A DNA stretch of 64,000 nucleotides from JAEXOD01 sp937930275 (GTDB lineage: Bacteria; Bacteroidota; Ignavibacteria; Ignavibacteriales; Melioribacteraceae). Position numbers and translations under genes: made by a program. Under the pieces are notes generated by a model. The model had not been told where the DNA came from and made no database searches. It saw only the letters and a list, made by a program, of their open reading frames with translations. Shown one piece after another: positions 43,345-52,635 of this stretch. The DNA is taken from positions 1 to 64,000 of the forward strand of contig DAIMZL010000004.1 of the NCBI GenBank assembly GCA_036733965.1, in the 5' to 3' direction. Numbering within the stretch: the first letter of the stretch is position 1; every line of letters starts with the position of its first letter.

Positions 43345-44034
43345 ATGAGTTTTATCCAAAAAATATTTCTAATTATCGGAATAAGCGCCTTGTTAATAAA
43401 TTTAACAGGGTGCTCATCCGGTTCGTTTACCCCCCGTTACGGCGATAAAAAAAAGCACATTAAAGATTTAGTTAAAGATTCCGAAAAAAATACCGATTCC
43501 CTATTTACATTAGAAGAGCTTCCCGATTCGCTATTAGATTATTATGATAACGAGGATGATGAGGTATATATAGGTACAAATATTAGCCGTGATTCTTTAA
43601 TGGCATTTTTGAATAAAGAAACAGCCGGGACGGATATTACGGAAAGAGATAGAATTATTTTTGAGGTTATTAAATACTTAGACACGCCTTATAGATACGG
43701 CGGAACTACCGAAAATGGGTTAGATTGTAGTGCATTTACCGGATCGGTTTATCGTAATTCGTTACAAATTAATTTACCGCGATCATCTGCAGATCAATTT
43801 GGGGTAGGAGAAAAATTACGCTCGCAAGACGAGCTTAAATTTGGAGATTTAGTGTTTTTCAAAACACGAAGAAGAGCAAGAGTTAGCCATGTCGGTATTT
43901 ACTTGGGGGAAAGGTTATTTGCACATGCAAGCACATCAAAGGGAGTTATTGTTTCGTCTTTAGATGAAACATACTATAAAAAACGATATGTCGGGGCAAG
44001 AAGAGTTATAAAAGATAATTATTATATAAAATAG
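43345..44034 (+). CDS. NlpC/P60 family lipoprotein, probable cell-wall hydrolase
   Basis: A 229-residue exported lipoprotein. The N-terminal helix ends in lipobox LTGC with Cys23 as the lipidated residue. An acidic linker (about 30-105) precedes the C-terminal NlpC/P60 domain with catalytic Cys128 (DCSAF), His182 (VSHVGIYLG) and His194 (FAHAS). By family knowledge it is a gamma-D-glutamyl-diamino acid endopeptidase of peptidoglycan, here anchored to a membrane facing the periplasm. It follows the sigma factor by 9 bases. Confidence 0.92.
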   Translation: MSFIQKIFLIIGISALLINLTGCSSGSFTPRYGDKKKHIKDLVKDSEKNTDSLFTLEELPDSLLDYYDNEDDEVYIGTNISRDSLMAFLNKETAGTDITERDRIIFEVIKYLDTPYRYGGTTENGLDCSAFTGSVYRNSLQINLPRSSADQFGVGEKLRSQDELKFGDLVFFKTRRRARVSHVGIYLGERLFAHASTSKGVIVSSLDETYYKKRYVGARRVIKDNYYIK

Positions 44035-44171
44035 TTAAATTTTTATCATCCTTTAAGAACATTTTCTTCAGTAAAGTTTCACAAAGATTAATACAATATA
44101 ATGTGAATATTTTTATTTAAAATATATTATATTAATATCGTAAATTTTAAAACTAAATAAAGGTGCAAGCA

Positions 44172-45560
44172 ATGGAATATAGAATTGAAACAGATACAAT
44201 GGGAGAAATACAAGTTCCTAATAATATGTACTATGGCGCCCAAACAGCACGAAGTTTAATGAATTTTAAAATAGGAGGAGAAAGATTTCCGCGTGAGTTA
44301 ATACGCGCCTTAGGGATTTTGAAAAAAGCGGCTGCTTTAACAAATAACGAATTAGGAACTTTAAGCGATGAAAAAACGCAATATATAGTAAAAGCTGCAG
44401 ATGAAGTAATTGAAGGTTTGCTTGACGAGCATTTCCCTTTAGTAGTTTGGCAGACCGGAAGCGGTACACAAACCAATATGAATGCAAATGAAGTTATCTC
44501 CAACCGTGCAATTGAATTAAGCGGAGGTGTTATCGGAAGCAAAAAACCGATACATCCTAACGATGATGTAAATAAAGCTCAATCATCTAACGATACATTC
44601 CCCACTGCAATGCATATAGCGGCGGTTGAACAGATTTATAATAAATTATTACCGGCTTTAGAAGAGCTGAAAAAATCGTTAGAGCTGAAATCGGAAGAAT
44701 TTAAGGATATTATAAAAATAGGAAGAACTCACTTAATGGATGCCGTGCCGTTAACATTAGGCCAAGAATTTAGCGGTTATGTACAGATGTTAAAAAACGG
44801 AGTTGATAGAATTAACGGTTGTTTACCAAGATTATGTGAACTTGCATTGGGAGGAACTGCAGTAGGAACAGGACTTAATACTCATCCTAAGTTTGCAGAA
44901 TTATCGGCAAAAAAAATTGCCGAATTAACCGGAAGACCTTTTGTAAGTGCACCAAATAAATTTGAAGCATTAGCAACACACGATGCTCTTGTTGAAACAA
45001 GCGGTGTATTAAAAACTTTGGCTGCTTCGCTAATGAAAATAGCCAACGATATTCGCTGGCTTGGCAGCGGACCGCGCTGCGGAATAGGCGAGTTAATTTT
45101 ACCGGCAAACGAACCGGGAAGCTCGATAATGCCGGGAAAAGTAAACCCGACACAATCCGAAGCAATGACTATGGTTTGTGCACAAGTAATGGGGAATGAT
45201 GTTGCCGTTAACTTTGGCGGTGCAAGCGGTAATTTTGAATTGAATGTATTTAAACCGGTGATAATATATAATGTACTTCAATCTGTAAGGTTACTTGCAG
45301 ATGCATGCGAAAGCTTTAAGGAGCATTGTGTTGACGGTATTGAAGCTAATACGGTGGCAATTGAAAAGCACTTAAATAATTCGCTAATGCTTGTTACAGC
45401 ATTAAATCCCCACATAGGGTACGATAATGCAGCAAAAGTTGCAAAAAAAGCTTATAACGAAAATAAAACATTGGAAGAAGTAGCTGTTGAGTTGGGTTTG
45501 TTAACAAGCGAAAAATTTAGAGAAGTAGTAAGACCGGAAACAATGGTAGGACCTAAATAA
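44172..45560 (+). CDS. fumC: Fumarate hydratase, class II
   Basis: A 462-residue class II fumarase of the TCA cycle, oxygen-stable and metal-free. The substrate motifs are TGSGTQTNMNANEV, HPNDDVNKAQSSNDTFPTA and the superfamily signature GSSIMPGKVNPTQSEA. I start it at ATG 44172, nine bases after AAAGG, rather than at an in-frame GTG 9 bases upstream. A 137-base AT-rich gap precedes it, where I see no clear promoter or hairpin. Confidence 0.97.
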   Translation: MEYRIETDTMGEIQVPNNMYYGAQTARSLMNFKIGGERFPRELIRALGILKKAAALTNNELGTLSDEKTQYIVKAADEVIEGLLDEHFPLVVWQTGSGTQTNMNANEVISNRAIELSGGVIGSKKPIHPNDDVNKAQSSNDTFPTAMHIAAVEQIYNKLLPALEELKKSLELKSEEFKDIIKIGRTHLMDAVPLTLGQEFSGYVQMLKNGVDRINGCLPRLCELALGGTAVGTGLNTHPKFAELSAKKIAELTGRPFVSAPNKFEALATHDALVETSGVLKTLAASLMKIANDIRWLGSGPRCGIGELILPANEPGSSIMPGKVNPTQSEAMTMVCAQVMGNDVAVNFGGASGNFELNVFKPVIIYNVLQSVRLLADACESFKEHCVDGIEANTVAIEKHLNNSLMLVTALNPHIGYDNAAKVAKKAYNENKTLEEVAVELGLLTSEKFREVVRPETMVGPK

Positions 45561-45607
45561 ACTTTAAATGCATTTTGGTTGTTTTTCCATTAAATAGCGA
45601 GGTTACA

Positions 45608-45844
45608 ATGAGTAAGGCAAAAATTGCGGATAACAAACCGCATGTTAACGAAGCTAAAGCCGGTGTATATTACTGGTGTGCATGCGGAAAATCGAAAAAT
45701 CAACCGTTTTGTGACGGAAGTCATAAGGGGTCAGAATTCAGTCCGCTTAAAGTTAATTTGACTGAAGATACACAAGTAGCATGGTGCATGTGTAAACAGA
45801 CTTCTACCCCGCCCTTTTGTGACGGAAGCCATAAAAAATTATAA
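45608..45844 (+). CDS. Double CDGSH iron-sulfur protein
   Basis: A 78-residue protein with two CDGSH-type 2Fe-2S sites: Cys24, Cys26, Cys35, His39 and Cys60, Cys62, Cys71, His75, each ending CDGSHK. The three-Cys one-His ligation is that of mitoNEET-like proteins; the two-motif soluble form is common in bacteria. I use the ATG 45608 rather than an earlier one 33 bases upstream, because the longer N-terminus is hydrophobic and has no ribosome site. There is no membrane helix. Function (iron-sulfur transfer or redox) is not established for this form. Confidence 0.93.
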   Translation: MSKAKIADNKPHVNEAKAGVYYWCACGKSKNQPFCDGSHKGSEFSPLKVNLTEDTQVAWCMCKQTSTPPFCDGSHKKL

Positions 45845-45880
45845 ATTAAATGTTCCTTAATAAGGAACATTTAATTTTTA
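45843..45880 (+). terminator. Terminator after the CDGSH gene
   Basis: Two perfect 17-base arms, 45843-45859 and 45861-45877, form a hairpin with TTTTT at its end. It begins in the stop codon of the CDGSH gene. The inverted repeat is symmetric, so it could also work from the other strand. Confidence 0.92.
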
Positions 45881-45898
45881 TTACTGTTTCTATCTTAT

Positions 45899-45918
45899 TA
45901 CCGTTTTATTTAACGGTA
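45899..45918. other. Small inverted repeat upstream of the phosphodiesterase gene
   Basis: TACCGTT (45899-45905) and AACGGTA (45912-45918) form a 7-bp stem with a six-base loop, 68 bases before the next start codon. It has no T-run. It might be a protein-binding or RNA-structure element. Confidence 0.4.
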
Positions 45919-45985
45919 GATATTAAATCTTTTTAAATAAGAGTCTATTTTATATCAAGTATTATAATTTGTAAGGATTTTTTTT

Positions 45986-47185
45986 ATGAAGAATATTTTA
46001 AAAATATTTGTTTTAGTGTTAATTTTATTTGGTAATAGTTTAGCACAAAAAGATAGTTATGTTATACTTGTTTCGTTTGACGGATTTAGATGGGATTATC
46101 TAAATAGGGGGTTAACTCCTAATTTAGATAAAGTTATAGATAACGGAGTACGTGCGTTATCGTTAAGACCATGTTTTCCTTCAAAAACGTTCCCTAATCA
46201 CATTTCAATTGCAACGGGAATGTTTCCGCAAAATCACGGAATAATTTCAAATAATTTTGAAAATCCGTTTACAAAAGAAATGTACGGTATGAGAACTACC
46301 GGCAGTAAGTGGTATAACGGGGAGTTTATTTGGGAAACATTGGAAAGAAACGGAATTAAAACCGCAAGTTATTTTTGGCCCGGAAGCGAAATAACATATA
46401 GCGAAAGAAGACCTTCGATGTATAAAAAATATGAACATAAGTTTCCTTATTATAATAGAATAGACTCGGTTATTGCATGGTTAAGTTTGCCGGAAGAAGA
46501 AAGACCGCACTTTTTAACAGTCTATTTTGATGCGACAGATACTTACGGTCATAAGTATGGACCCAATTCCCCTGAAGTAAACAGAACGATTCAATCGCTT
46601 GATAGCTTATCCGGATATTTTTTAAAACGCTTAGATGAAATTGGCATGGGAGATAAAGTAAACGTTATATTCCTTTCGGATCACGGAATGACAGAAATTT
46701 GTAGTGATAAATTTATTAATATTGAAGAGATGTTAAAAGAATTTGATGTAGAACTTCAAAATGACGGTCCGGTAATGATGATTAGAACAAAACCGGATAA
46801 TAGAAACAAGGTATATGAATACTTAAAACAACAAAAACATTTTTCGACTTACAAAAAAGAAGAAATGCCGAGTTATTACAACTTTAATAAACATCCTTTT
46901 ATAGACGACTTAATTTTAGTTGCCGATTTAGGGTATTCTTTGTTAGATGATAAGTCAATTAAAAAAGCAGGCGAATACGAAGGTAAAGGGAATCATGGTT
47001 TTGCAAAAGACGAGCTTGATATGCACGGTATTTTTATAGGAAAAGGTCCATCGTTTAAGAACGGATTTAAAACCGGAACCGTATGGAATATAGATGTTTA
47101 TCCGCTTATTTGTAAAATTTTTGGTGTTTTCCCAAGGTTAAATATTGACGGAAATGTCGAACGAATTGAATTTTTGTTAAAATAA
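45986..47185 (+). CDS. Exported nucleotide pyrophosphatase/phosphodiesterase-type protein
   Basis: A 399-residue member of the alkaline phosphatase superfamily, ENPP branch. A signal peptide covers residues 1-20 (KNILKIFVLVLILFGNSLAQ), without a lipobox. Asp32 (SFDGFRWD) and the nucleophile Thr68 (PSKTFPNH) bind the first metal site; FDATDTYGHKYGP, SDHGM and GNHGF provide the others. It should cleave phosphodiester or pyrophosphate bonds in the periplasm or outside. The gene stands alone, 141 bases after the CDGSH gene, and precedes an M16 pair. Confidence 0.92.
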   Translation: MKNILKIFVLVLILFGNSLAQKDSYVILVSFDGFRWDYLNRGLTPNLDKVIDNGVRALSLRPCFPSKTFPNHISIATGMFPQNHGIISNNFENPFTKEMYGMRTTGSKWYNGEFIWETLERNGIKTASYFWPGSEITYSERRPSMYKKYEHKFPYYNRIDSVIAWLSLPEEERPHFLTVYFDATDTYGHKYGPNSPEVNRTIQSLDSLSGYFLKRLDEIGMGDKVNVIFLSDHGMTEICSDKFINIEEMLKEFDVELQNDGPVMMIRTKPDNRNKVYEYLKQQKHFSTYKKEEMPSYYNFNKHPFIDDLILVADLGYSLLDDKSIKKAGEYEGKGNHGFAKDELDMHGIFIGKGPSFKNGFKTGTVWNIDVYPLICKIFGVFPRLNIDGNVERIEFLLK

Positions 47186-47194
47186 AGGAGGATT

Positions 47195-48466
47195 ATGATA
47201 GATGTAAATAATTTAATTAAATATAAACTGAACAACGGAATGAATGTGATTTTATATAGCGATAAAAGTTTTCCGGATGTTGCGGTTAATCTTTGGTATA
47301 AAGTGGGTTCAGCCAATGAAAAAAAGGGGGGTACCGGCTTGGCACACCTATGTGAGCATTTAATGTTTCAAGGTTCGGTTAATGTACCTAAAGAAGCTCA
47401 TTTTAAGTATATTGAGGAAATAGGCGGTGTATTGAACGGTTCAACATCACAAGATAGAACGAATTATTACGAAACCGTTCCGGCAAATAATTTGGAGTTA
47501 GCATTATGGCTTGAAAGTGACCGCATGGGACTTTTGCTACCTGCTTTAGATGACGAGAAATTTACAAATCAATTAAATGTGGTTATTAACGAAAGGAAAC
47601 AAAGGTATGATAATCAGCCTTACGGTAAATCATGGGAAATAATATTCTCTAATTTGTTTCCCGAAAATCATCCTTATCACAATCCGGTTATCGGTTGGCA
47701 AGAAGATTTGGATAAAATGACTATTGATGTTGCAAAAGATTTTATTAAAACATATTATTCGCCTAACAACGCAAGTTTGGTAATTGCCGGCAATTTTGAA
47801 ATTGAGGAAGCAAAAAAAATGATAGAAGCGTATTTTGGTGAATTTAAACCAGCAGATATTCCGGCTGTTACATTTCCGGAATACAGCTTAAAAGGAAATA
47901 AATCATTAATTTATTACGATGATGTAAAATTACCTGCAGTTTATTATGTATGGCAAGCAGGTAAGGAATTTACCGATGAAGATTTTGCCCTAACTTTAGC
48001 TGCCGATATATTAGACGAATCCAAAACAAAACATTTATATAAAAAGTTAATATATGACGAAAAGGTAGCTGTAGGGGCTTCAGTTCTACCTATTTTATTA
48101 AAAAATGACGGTTTGTTTATTATTTCGGCAATTGCTCATGATATGGATTCGTTAGATAAAATGAAACAACTTATTTGGGAGGTAATTGATAATATTAAAA
48201 AAGAAAAGTTTAACGATTCGGAAGTAAAAAGATATTTGAATAAGTATAAATCAAGCAAGATTTTCGGATATCAAAAAATTAGCGGTCTTGCCAATAGAAT
48301 AAATTTTTACGATAATGTATTGGGAAATCCGGACGGATTTTCGTACGAAGAAAATAAATACAATGAAATAACAGCAGAAATTGTTAGTAAGTACTTTATT
48401 GAGTGTGTCGAAAAACCATATTTTGAATTGACAATTTTACCTAAGGAGGCTAATAATGTTAATTAA
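47195..48466 (+). CDS. M16 family zinc peptidase, catalytic subunit
   Basis: A 423-residue M16B protein. The inverted zinc motif HLCEH is at His51-Glu54-His55, with the third ligand Glu in NVVINERKQRYDN about 75 residues later. The second half is the structural repeat domain. There is no signal peptide, so it is cytoplasmic or escapes recognition. It overlaps the next gene by 11 bases, which encodes a copy without the zinc motif. The pair matches the heterodimeric M16B arrangement with one active and one inactive chain; substrates are usually peptides. Confidence 0.93.
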   Translation: MIDVNNLIKYKLNNGMNVILYSDKSFPDVAVNLWYKVGSANEKKGGTGLAHLCEHLMFQGSVNVPKEAHFKYIEEIGGVLNGSTSQDRTNYYETVPANNLELALWLESDRMGLLLPALDDEKFTNQLNVVINERKQRYDNQPYGKSWEIIFSNLFPENHPYHNPVIGWQEDLDKMTIDVAKDFIKTYYSPNNASLVIAGNFEIEEAKKMIEAYFGEFKPADIPAVTFPEYSLKGNKSLIYYDDVKLPAVYYVWQAGKEFTDEDFALTLAADILDESKTKHLYKKLIYDEKVAVGASVLPILLKNDGLFIISAIAHDMDSLDKMKQLIWEVIDNIKKEKFNDSEVKRYLNKYKSSKIFGYQKISGLANRINFYDNVLGNPDGFSYEENKYNEITAEIVSKYFIECVEKPYFELTILPKEANNVN

Positions 48467-49811
48467 TAGAGCAGTAAAGCCGAAACCTAAAGAAAAAGTT
48501 GATTTTACCACACCAAAAATAAATTACGGTAATGTAGAAAATATTGAATACTATCATATTGAAAAGAATAACTTTCCTATTATAAATTTAATTTCTCTTT
48601 TGGATTTTGGATATCGTTTAGATAAACCCGGTAAAAGAGGATTAACATATTTAGCTTCAAAAATGCTTTCTAAAGGAGCAGGAAAATATAATTCTCTTGA
48701 GCTTAACGAAAGATTTCAGTATTTAGGATTAAATGTTTCAAGCGGAATTACCGAGGATAATTTTTCAAGTTTTATGCAAAGTTTAACCGAAAACTTTGAA
48801 GAAGCATTTTCGTTAATTGCAGATATAATATATAGACCTCACTTAAAAGAAGTTGATTTTATTCCTGAGAAAAAGAACTTAATTTCTGTTTTGCAGCATG
48901 CTAAAACAGATCCTAATACTATTTTATATTTTGCCTCAAATAAGGTTTTTGGGCATGCCACTTCAATTCAAGAGCCATATTTTGGATATATAGAAGAAGT
49001 TGAGAATATTACAATAGATGATATTAGGACTTATTATAACGAAATTATAAAAAATAGTAAACTTACTTTATTTTTTACAGGGAATATTACTACTGACGAA
49101 ATTGAAAGATTAATTAAAAAATATCTGCAACCACGAAATACTTTTTTATTAAAGCCGGAAACGTTTTTTAACAAGCAGCCGTTAGTAAAAAATCTTTATT
49201 ATGTGGATTTGTCGGGTAAACCGCAAACATTAATAGGACTTGCGCAAAAACTCGATCACTATAAAAAAATAGATAAATTTAGTTTGGAAATAGCAATAAA
49301 TATACTGGGTGGAAGCTTTACAAGTAGGCTAAATTCTAATTTAAGGGAAGATAAAGGGTTTACCTACGGAATATCATCGTATTTAAATTATCATATTGAT
49401 ATAGGATTTGTAAAAATATCAACTTCGGTTGATGCGGAAAATTCCGTTAATGCTGTTAAAGAGATATATAAAGAAATTGATAAGCTTTGTGAAGGTATTA
49501 CCGAAGAAGAAGTTAATTTTGCGAAAGAAAATATTATTAATACATTTCCGATGTCATTTGTAACATACCACAGCATTAATTCTCATTTAAAAAACTCAAT
49601 AGTACTTGGAAATCCGTTAAACTATTGGGAAAATTATAGAGACGAGATTAGAAACAGAAGCATTGAGCAGATTACTGATGTTATAAGAAAAACATTTAAC
49701 ACAAAAACAATAGCGACTGTATTAGTAGGAGATAGAAGCAAATTTGAAATTTCAGAAAACGGATTTTTTGGTAAAATAAATAAACTTGATATAAACGGCA
49801 ATATTATTTAA
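48456..49811 (+). CDS. M16 family protein, non-catalytic partner
   Basis: A 451-residue M16 homologue. Where the active chain has HLCEH, this protein reads YLASKMLSKGAGKYNSLE, without zinc ligands. The substrate-binding Arg/Tyr region of the C-terminal half is kept (REDKGFTYGISSYL). It is the inactive half of the dimer with the preceding gene. No signal peptide is seen. Its stop overlaps the stop region of the convergent gene by four bases. Confidence 0.9.
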   Translation: MLINRAVKPKPKEKVDFTTPKINYGNVENIEYYHIEKNNFPIINLISLLDFGYRLDKPGKRGLTYLASKMLSKGAGKYNSLELNERFQYLGLNVSSGITEDNFSSFMQSLTENFEEAFSLIADIIYRPHLKEVDFIPEKKNLISVLQHAKTDPNTILYFASNKVFGHATSIQEPYFGYIEEVENITIDDIRTYYNEIIKNSKLTLFFTGNITTDEIERLIKKYLQPRNTFLLKPETFFNKQPLVKNLYYVDLSGKPQTLIGLAQKLDHYKKIDKFSLEIAINILGGSFTSRLNSNLREDKGFTYGISSYLNYHIDIGFVKISTSVDAENSVNAVKEIYKEIDKLCEGITEEEVNFAKENIINTFPMSFVTYHSINSHLKNSIVLGNPLNYWENYRDEIRNRSIEQITDVIRKTFNTKTIATVLVGDRSKFEISENGFFGKINKLDINGNII

Positions 49812-50812
49812 TTATCGGTTTCATAAAGCTTTGAAGGGGGAATTATTCTATTCCCCTTTTTCTTCAACCTTAACAGTTCGTTTTTAATACTACTAAATTG
49901 TGAAGTATTAAAGAAAAAGTATTTTTTAGTATTCTCGGTTTTTTCGGCATAAAATCGGAATAATGAAACTAACTCTGCCGGTTCTCTATCTCCTAAATTA
50001 ATCATATCGGAAATTTTTTTCATAATAAAGCCGTCAGGTGTATTTTTAACAATAACTTTGAATTTAGGAGATTTATAAAAATCCGATTTATCATTAATTA
50101 CAATAAAGTTTGTTAAAGAGTATTTCCTAAAAGTGTAAGATAAGGATTTGATTATTTTTTCGGGGTGTTGATCTTCATCCATAATATAAAGAGGGTCATC
50201 AATTCCGTCATCAATTTTAATTGCATAGTATTTACCGTGTTTGGTTATTTTATCTAACAACTCCTCATTAGCTTGTGAAGGTATAACGGTAAAACAAATA
50301 TCAGCCGGAACATCTAAAAAACTATCAAATTCGTCCAAACTTAAATCGTCTAATCCGTCAACAATTACGGCAAATCGGTTTTCGGTTCTTAAAAATTTTT
50401 CGTTATATATAAACTTGGCAGTAAATAATATATTCCCTTCGCTTTCCAAAGTAACTTCGGTATTTTTATTGATGATTAATTCTTTGCTTTTAATCATTAT
50501 TCCGTTGTAATAAAGTAATTCGTTTAGGGATGAGATAAATTCTACCATTCTTAGATCGCTTGGCGTATCAATTAAGTAAGATATTACGGCAGTATCAACA
50601 TCTTTAACTTTTATTTTCTTTTCTTTTATATGATCGTCTGTAATTCCGTAATCGTTTAAACATCTAAAAAAAATTCTATTTACCTCGTTAGGATAAAATG
50701 ATCTTACTGTTACTTTTTTTTCGGTAAATGTGGATCTTACAATAATATCCAATAATAACAAAATGAATGTTGCAATAAATAGATATATAACTATTTTTCT
50801 TTTTTTATACAT
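49808..50812 (-). CDS. Degenerate divergent polysaccharide deacetylase-like membrane protein
   Basis: A 334-residue protein with an N-terminal membrane anchor (residues 6-25). The C-terminal domain begins FAVIVDGLDDLSLDEFDSFLDVP and continues ICFTVIPSQANEELLDKITKHG, which matches the layout of the divergent polysaccharide deacetylase (YibQ/DUF610-like) family. The usual IDDxG start is VDGLDD and the expected His-containing HLP motif reads KIDDGI, so catalysis is doubtful. Its final codons overlap the convergent M16 gene by 4 bases. The crotonase gene ends 3 bases before it. Assignment is by pattern only. Confidence 0.6.
   Translation of the reverse strand: MYKKRKIVIYLFIATFILLLLDIIVRSTFTEKKVTVRSFYPNEVNRIFFRCLNDYGITDDHIKEKKIKVKDVDTAVISYLIDTPSDLRMVEFISSLNELLYYNGIMIKSKELIINKNTEVTLESEGNILFTAKFIYNEKFLRTENRFAVIVDGLDDLSLDEFDSFLDVPADICFTVIPSQANEELLDKITKHGKYYAIKIDDGIDDPLYIMDEDQHPEKIIKSLSYTFRKYSLTNFIVINDKSDFYKSPKFKVIVKNTPDGFIMKKISDMINLGDREPAELVSLFRFYAEKTENTKKYFFFNTSQFSSIKNELLRLKKKGNRIIPPSKLYETDN
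49834..49861 (+). terminator. Terminator of the M16 operon inside the convergent gene
   Basis: AAGGGG plus AAT pairs with ATT plus CCCCTT (a bulged G in the left arm) around TATTCT, followed by a T-rich run to TTCTTC. It ends the plus-strand M16 transcript and lies entirely within the last codons of the minus-strand gene. Confidence 0.72.
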
Positions 50813-50815
50813 ATT

Positions 50816-51598
50816 TTACTGATCTTTAAAATTTGGTTTTCTTTTTTCCAAAAAGGCTGCAGTACCTTCATCAAAATCATTTGAATTTACTGCATTAAAA
50901 AACTGATTAGATTCAATCTTTAATCCGTTATTAAATGAATCTTTATTGAATGAAAAAATAGAATTAAGTGCTGCAGAAATTGCAATTTGACTTTTTGAAG
51001 AAACTAACTCGGCAAATTCCAACGATTTGTTCATCAGTTTAGATAAAGGGTAAATTTTATTAACAATACCAAGTCTATATGCCTCTTCCGCATCTATAAA
51101 ACTACCGGTTAAAATTAATTCTGCTGCACGATTTTTATTTATTAATTCAGTCAGTCGTTGAGTTCCTCCGTATCCCGGAATAACGCCTAAATTTATCTCG
51201 GGAAGTCCAAATTTTGCGTTTTCTGAAGCAAATCGTAAATGACAAGCTAAGGCCAATTCAAATCCTCCGCCCAACGCATATCCGTTAATTGCTGCAATAA
51301 TCGGTTTATTAAAAGTTGAAATTCTATTAAAAACGTCTTGTCCAAATTTAGAAAACCTATCGGCATTTGTTTTCTCCATGTTTTTTAATTCGCCGATATC
51401 CGCTCCTGCCGCAAATGCTTTTTCACCCGAACCTGTAATAATTAAACATTTAATATCTCTATTGTTTTCGGTTGCATCTAAAACCGAATTTAGTTCGGTT
51501 AAAAGATCGATATTTAATGCGTTTAGTTTATCCGGACGGTTTAACGTCACAATTTCAATTAAATTAACCGTTTGTACTGTTATAAACGAAAACTCCAT
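50816..51598 (-). CDS. Enoyl-CoA hydratase/isomerase (crotonase) family protein
   Basis: A 260-residue crotonase-fold enzyme. The oxyanion-hole segments are KAFAAGADIGEL and NGYALGGGFELALACH, and the catalytic Glu is in PEINLGVIPGYGGTQRL with the second Glu at the end of the GGFE helix. The likely reaction is hydration of a trans-2-enoyl-CoA in the cytoplasm. It is in the minus-strand series between a beta-barrel protein and the deacetylase-like gene; none is a fatty-acid gene, so the exact pathway is not shown. Confidence 0.93.
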   Translation of the reverse strand: MEFSFITVQTVNLIEIVTLNRPDKLNALNIDLLTELNSVLDATENNRDIKCLIITGSGEKAFAAGADIGELKNMEKTNADRFSKFGQDVFNRISTFNKPIIAAINGYALGGGFELALACHLRFASENAKFGLPEINLGVIPGYGGTQRLTELINKNRAAELILTGSFIDAEEAYRLGIVNKIYPLSKLMNKSLEFAELVSSKSQIAISAALNSIFSFNKDSFNNGLKIESNQFFNAVNSNDFDEGTAAFLEKRKPNFKDQ

Positions 51599-51610
51599 TT
51601 TAACCTCTAA

Positions 51611-52189
51611 TTAAATTGTTGCAAAAATGGGTATTCTTAAGGATAAATCGAATGAAACATATTGTGCCGAAGGAACATGATTGTATTTTGCCATAACATC
51701 CAGCATAAACATAGAAAAACCAATACCAGCATGAAATCCAAAATTCAATTTTCGTTCGGTAAAGCTCGATTTGTCAACGCCTGTTTTAAAATAATTAAAA
51801 GTTTGTAAGTAATTTGCCGTTACTCCCATTTCCAAAACAGGCATTAATAAAACCATTGTATCGGAAATAGGCTCTAAATATAATCTAACACCGGGACTAA
51901 GAGAATATAAATTTGTGGAAATACTGCTTAAATCACTGATTTTATAAAAAGACTGTTTACCCGGAAAATGCTGATAACCCGCTTTGGCGTAAAAAAAGAC
52001 AGGCAAAAAACTAATATCCGTGTATGATAATTCTACCTCTAAACCCATTCCTATTGTTCTTTTTTCGGAAAATTCGGCAACGGGAATTCTTGGTCCAATA
52101 CCTACAGACATAAATAATCCTCGGGCATTACTTTGAGCATTAACAAGAATATTAGCCGTAATTAATATAAAAAGTATCTTTTTAATCAT
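51611..52189 (-). CDS. Outer-membrane beta-barrel protein
   Basis: A 192-residue exported protein. The signal peptide is residues 1-18 (ends LVNAQ). The rest has alternating strands with aromatic girdles (GLFMSVGIGPRIP, VFFYAKAGYQHF, VRLYLEPI, LNFGFHAGIGFSMF) and a terminal strand ending LSLRIPIF, as in small eight-stranded barrels. It is a hypothetical protein of no named family that I recognise. Its stop is 12 bases before the crotonase start. Confidence 0.75.
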   Translation of the reverse strand: MIKKILFILITANILVNAQSNARGLFMSVGIGPRIPVAEFSEKRTIGMGLEVELSYTDISFLPVFFYAKAGYQHFPGKQSFYKISDLSSISTNLYSLSPGVRLYLEPISDTMVLLMPVLEMGVTANYLQTFNYFKTGVDKSSFTERKLNFGFHAGIGFSMFMLDVMAKYNHVPSAQYVSFDLSLRIPIFATI

Positions 52190-52190
52190 C

Positions 52191-52634
52191 TTATTTAAAA
52201 ATAGTTTTTGTTAGTTTATGTCTGTAAGTAAACATTAAATATAATAAAAAATATATAAAAGGGAAACCCAAATATCCAATTATTCCCAAAGGAGGCTTAA
52301 ATTCAACAAAATCGGTCATAATTGTTCCCGCCTCTGTTTCTTCAAATAAATGACTATGATGCCAAAAACCGAACAATCCTTTAATCTGAAAGTCTTTTAT
52401 TAAATAAGGAGGTTTACACTCGCTTATATTTACAATCCATTTATTAGTAAATATTAAAAATTTAATTTCCAACGAAATTATCGAGCCTTTAACTAAAGGT
52501 AAATCACTAATACTTAAAATTTTAATTTTTACATATTTGGGCGTAATAAGTGTTAAATTATTCGTGTTCCTGTGAAATTCAAAAAGTTTAATAATGCTTG
52601 TTTTAATCAAAACCGATTTTTTGAACTTCAGCAT
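52191..52634 (-). CDS. SRPBCC (START-like) fold protein
   Basis: A 147-residue protein with a ligand-cavity fold pattern: FKKSVLIKTSIIKLFEFH at the start, then a strand-rich middle and a helix near the end. GLFGFWHHSHLFEETEAGTIMTDFVEF resembles the SRPBCC proteins once grouped as cell division inhibitor SulA-like. The hydrophobic C-terminal stretch (FIYFLLYLMF) may be the cavity helix. No enzyme motif is present. It follows truA by 1 base. Confidence 0.72.
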   Translation of the reverse strand: MLKFKKSVLIKTSIIKLFEFHRNTNNLTLITPKYVKIKILSISDLPLVKGSIISLEIKFLIFTNKWIVNISECKPPYLIKDFQIKGLFGFWHHSHLFEETEAGTIMTDFVEFKPPLGIIGYLGFPFIYFLLYLMFTYRHKLTKTIFK

Positions 52635-52635
52635 C

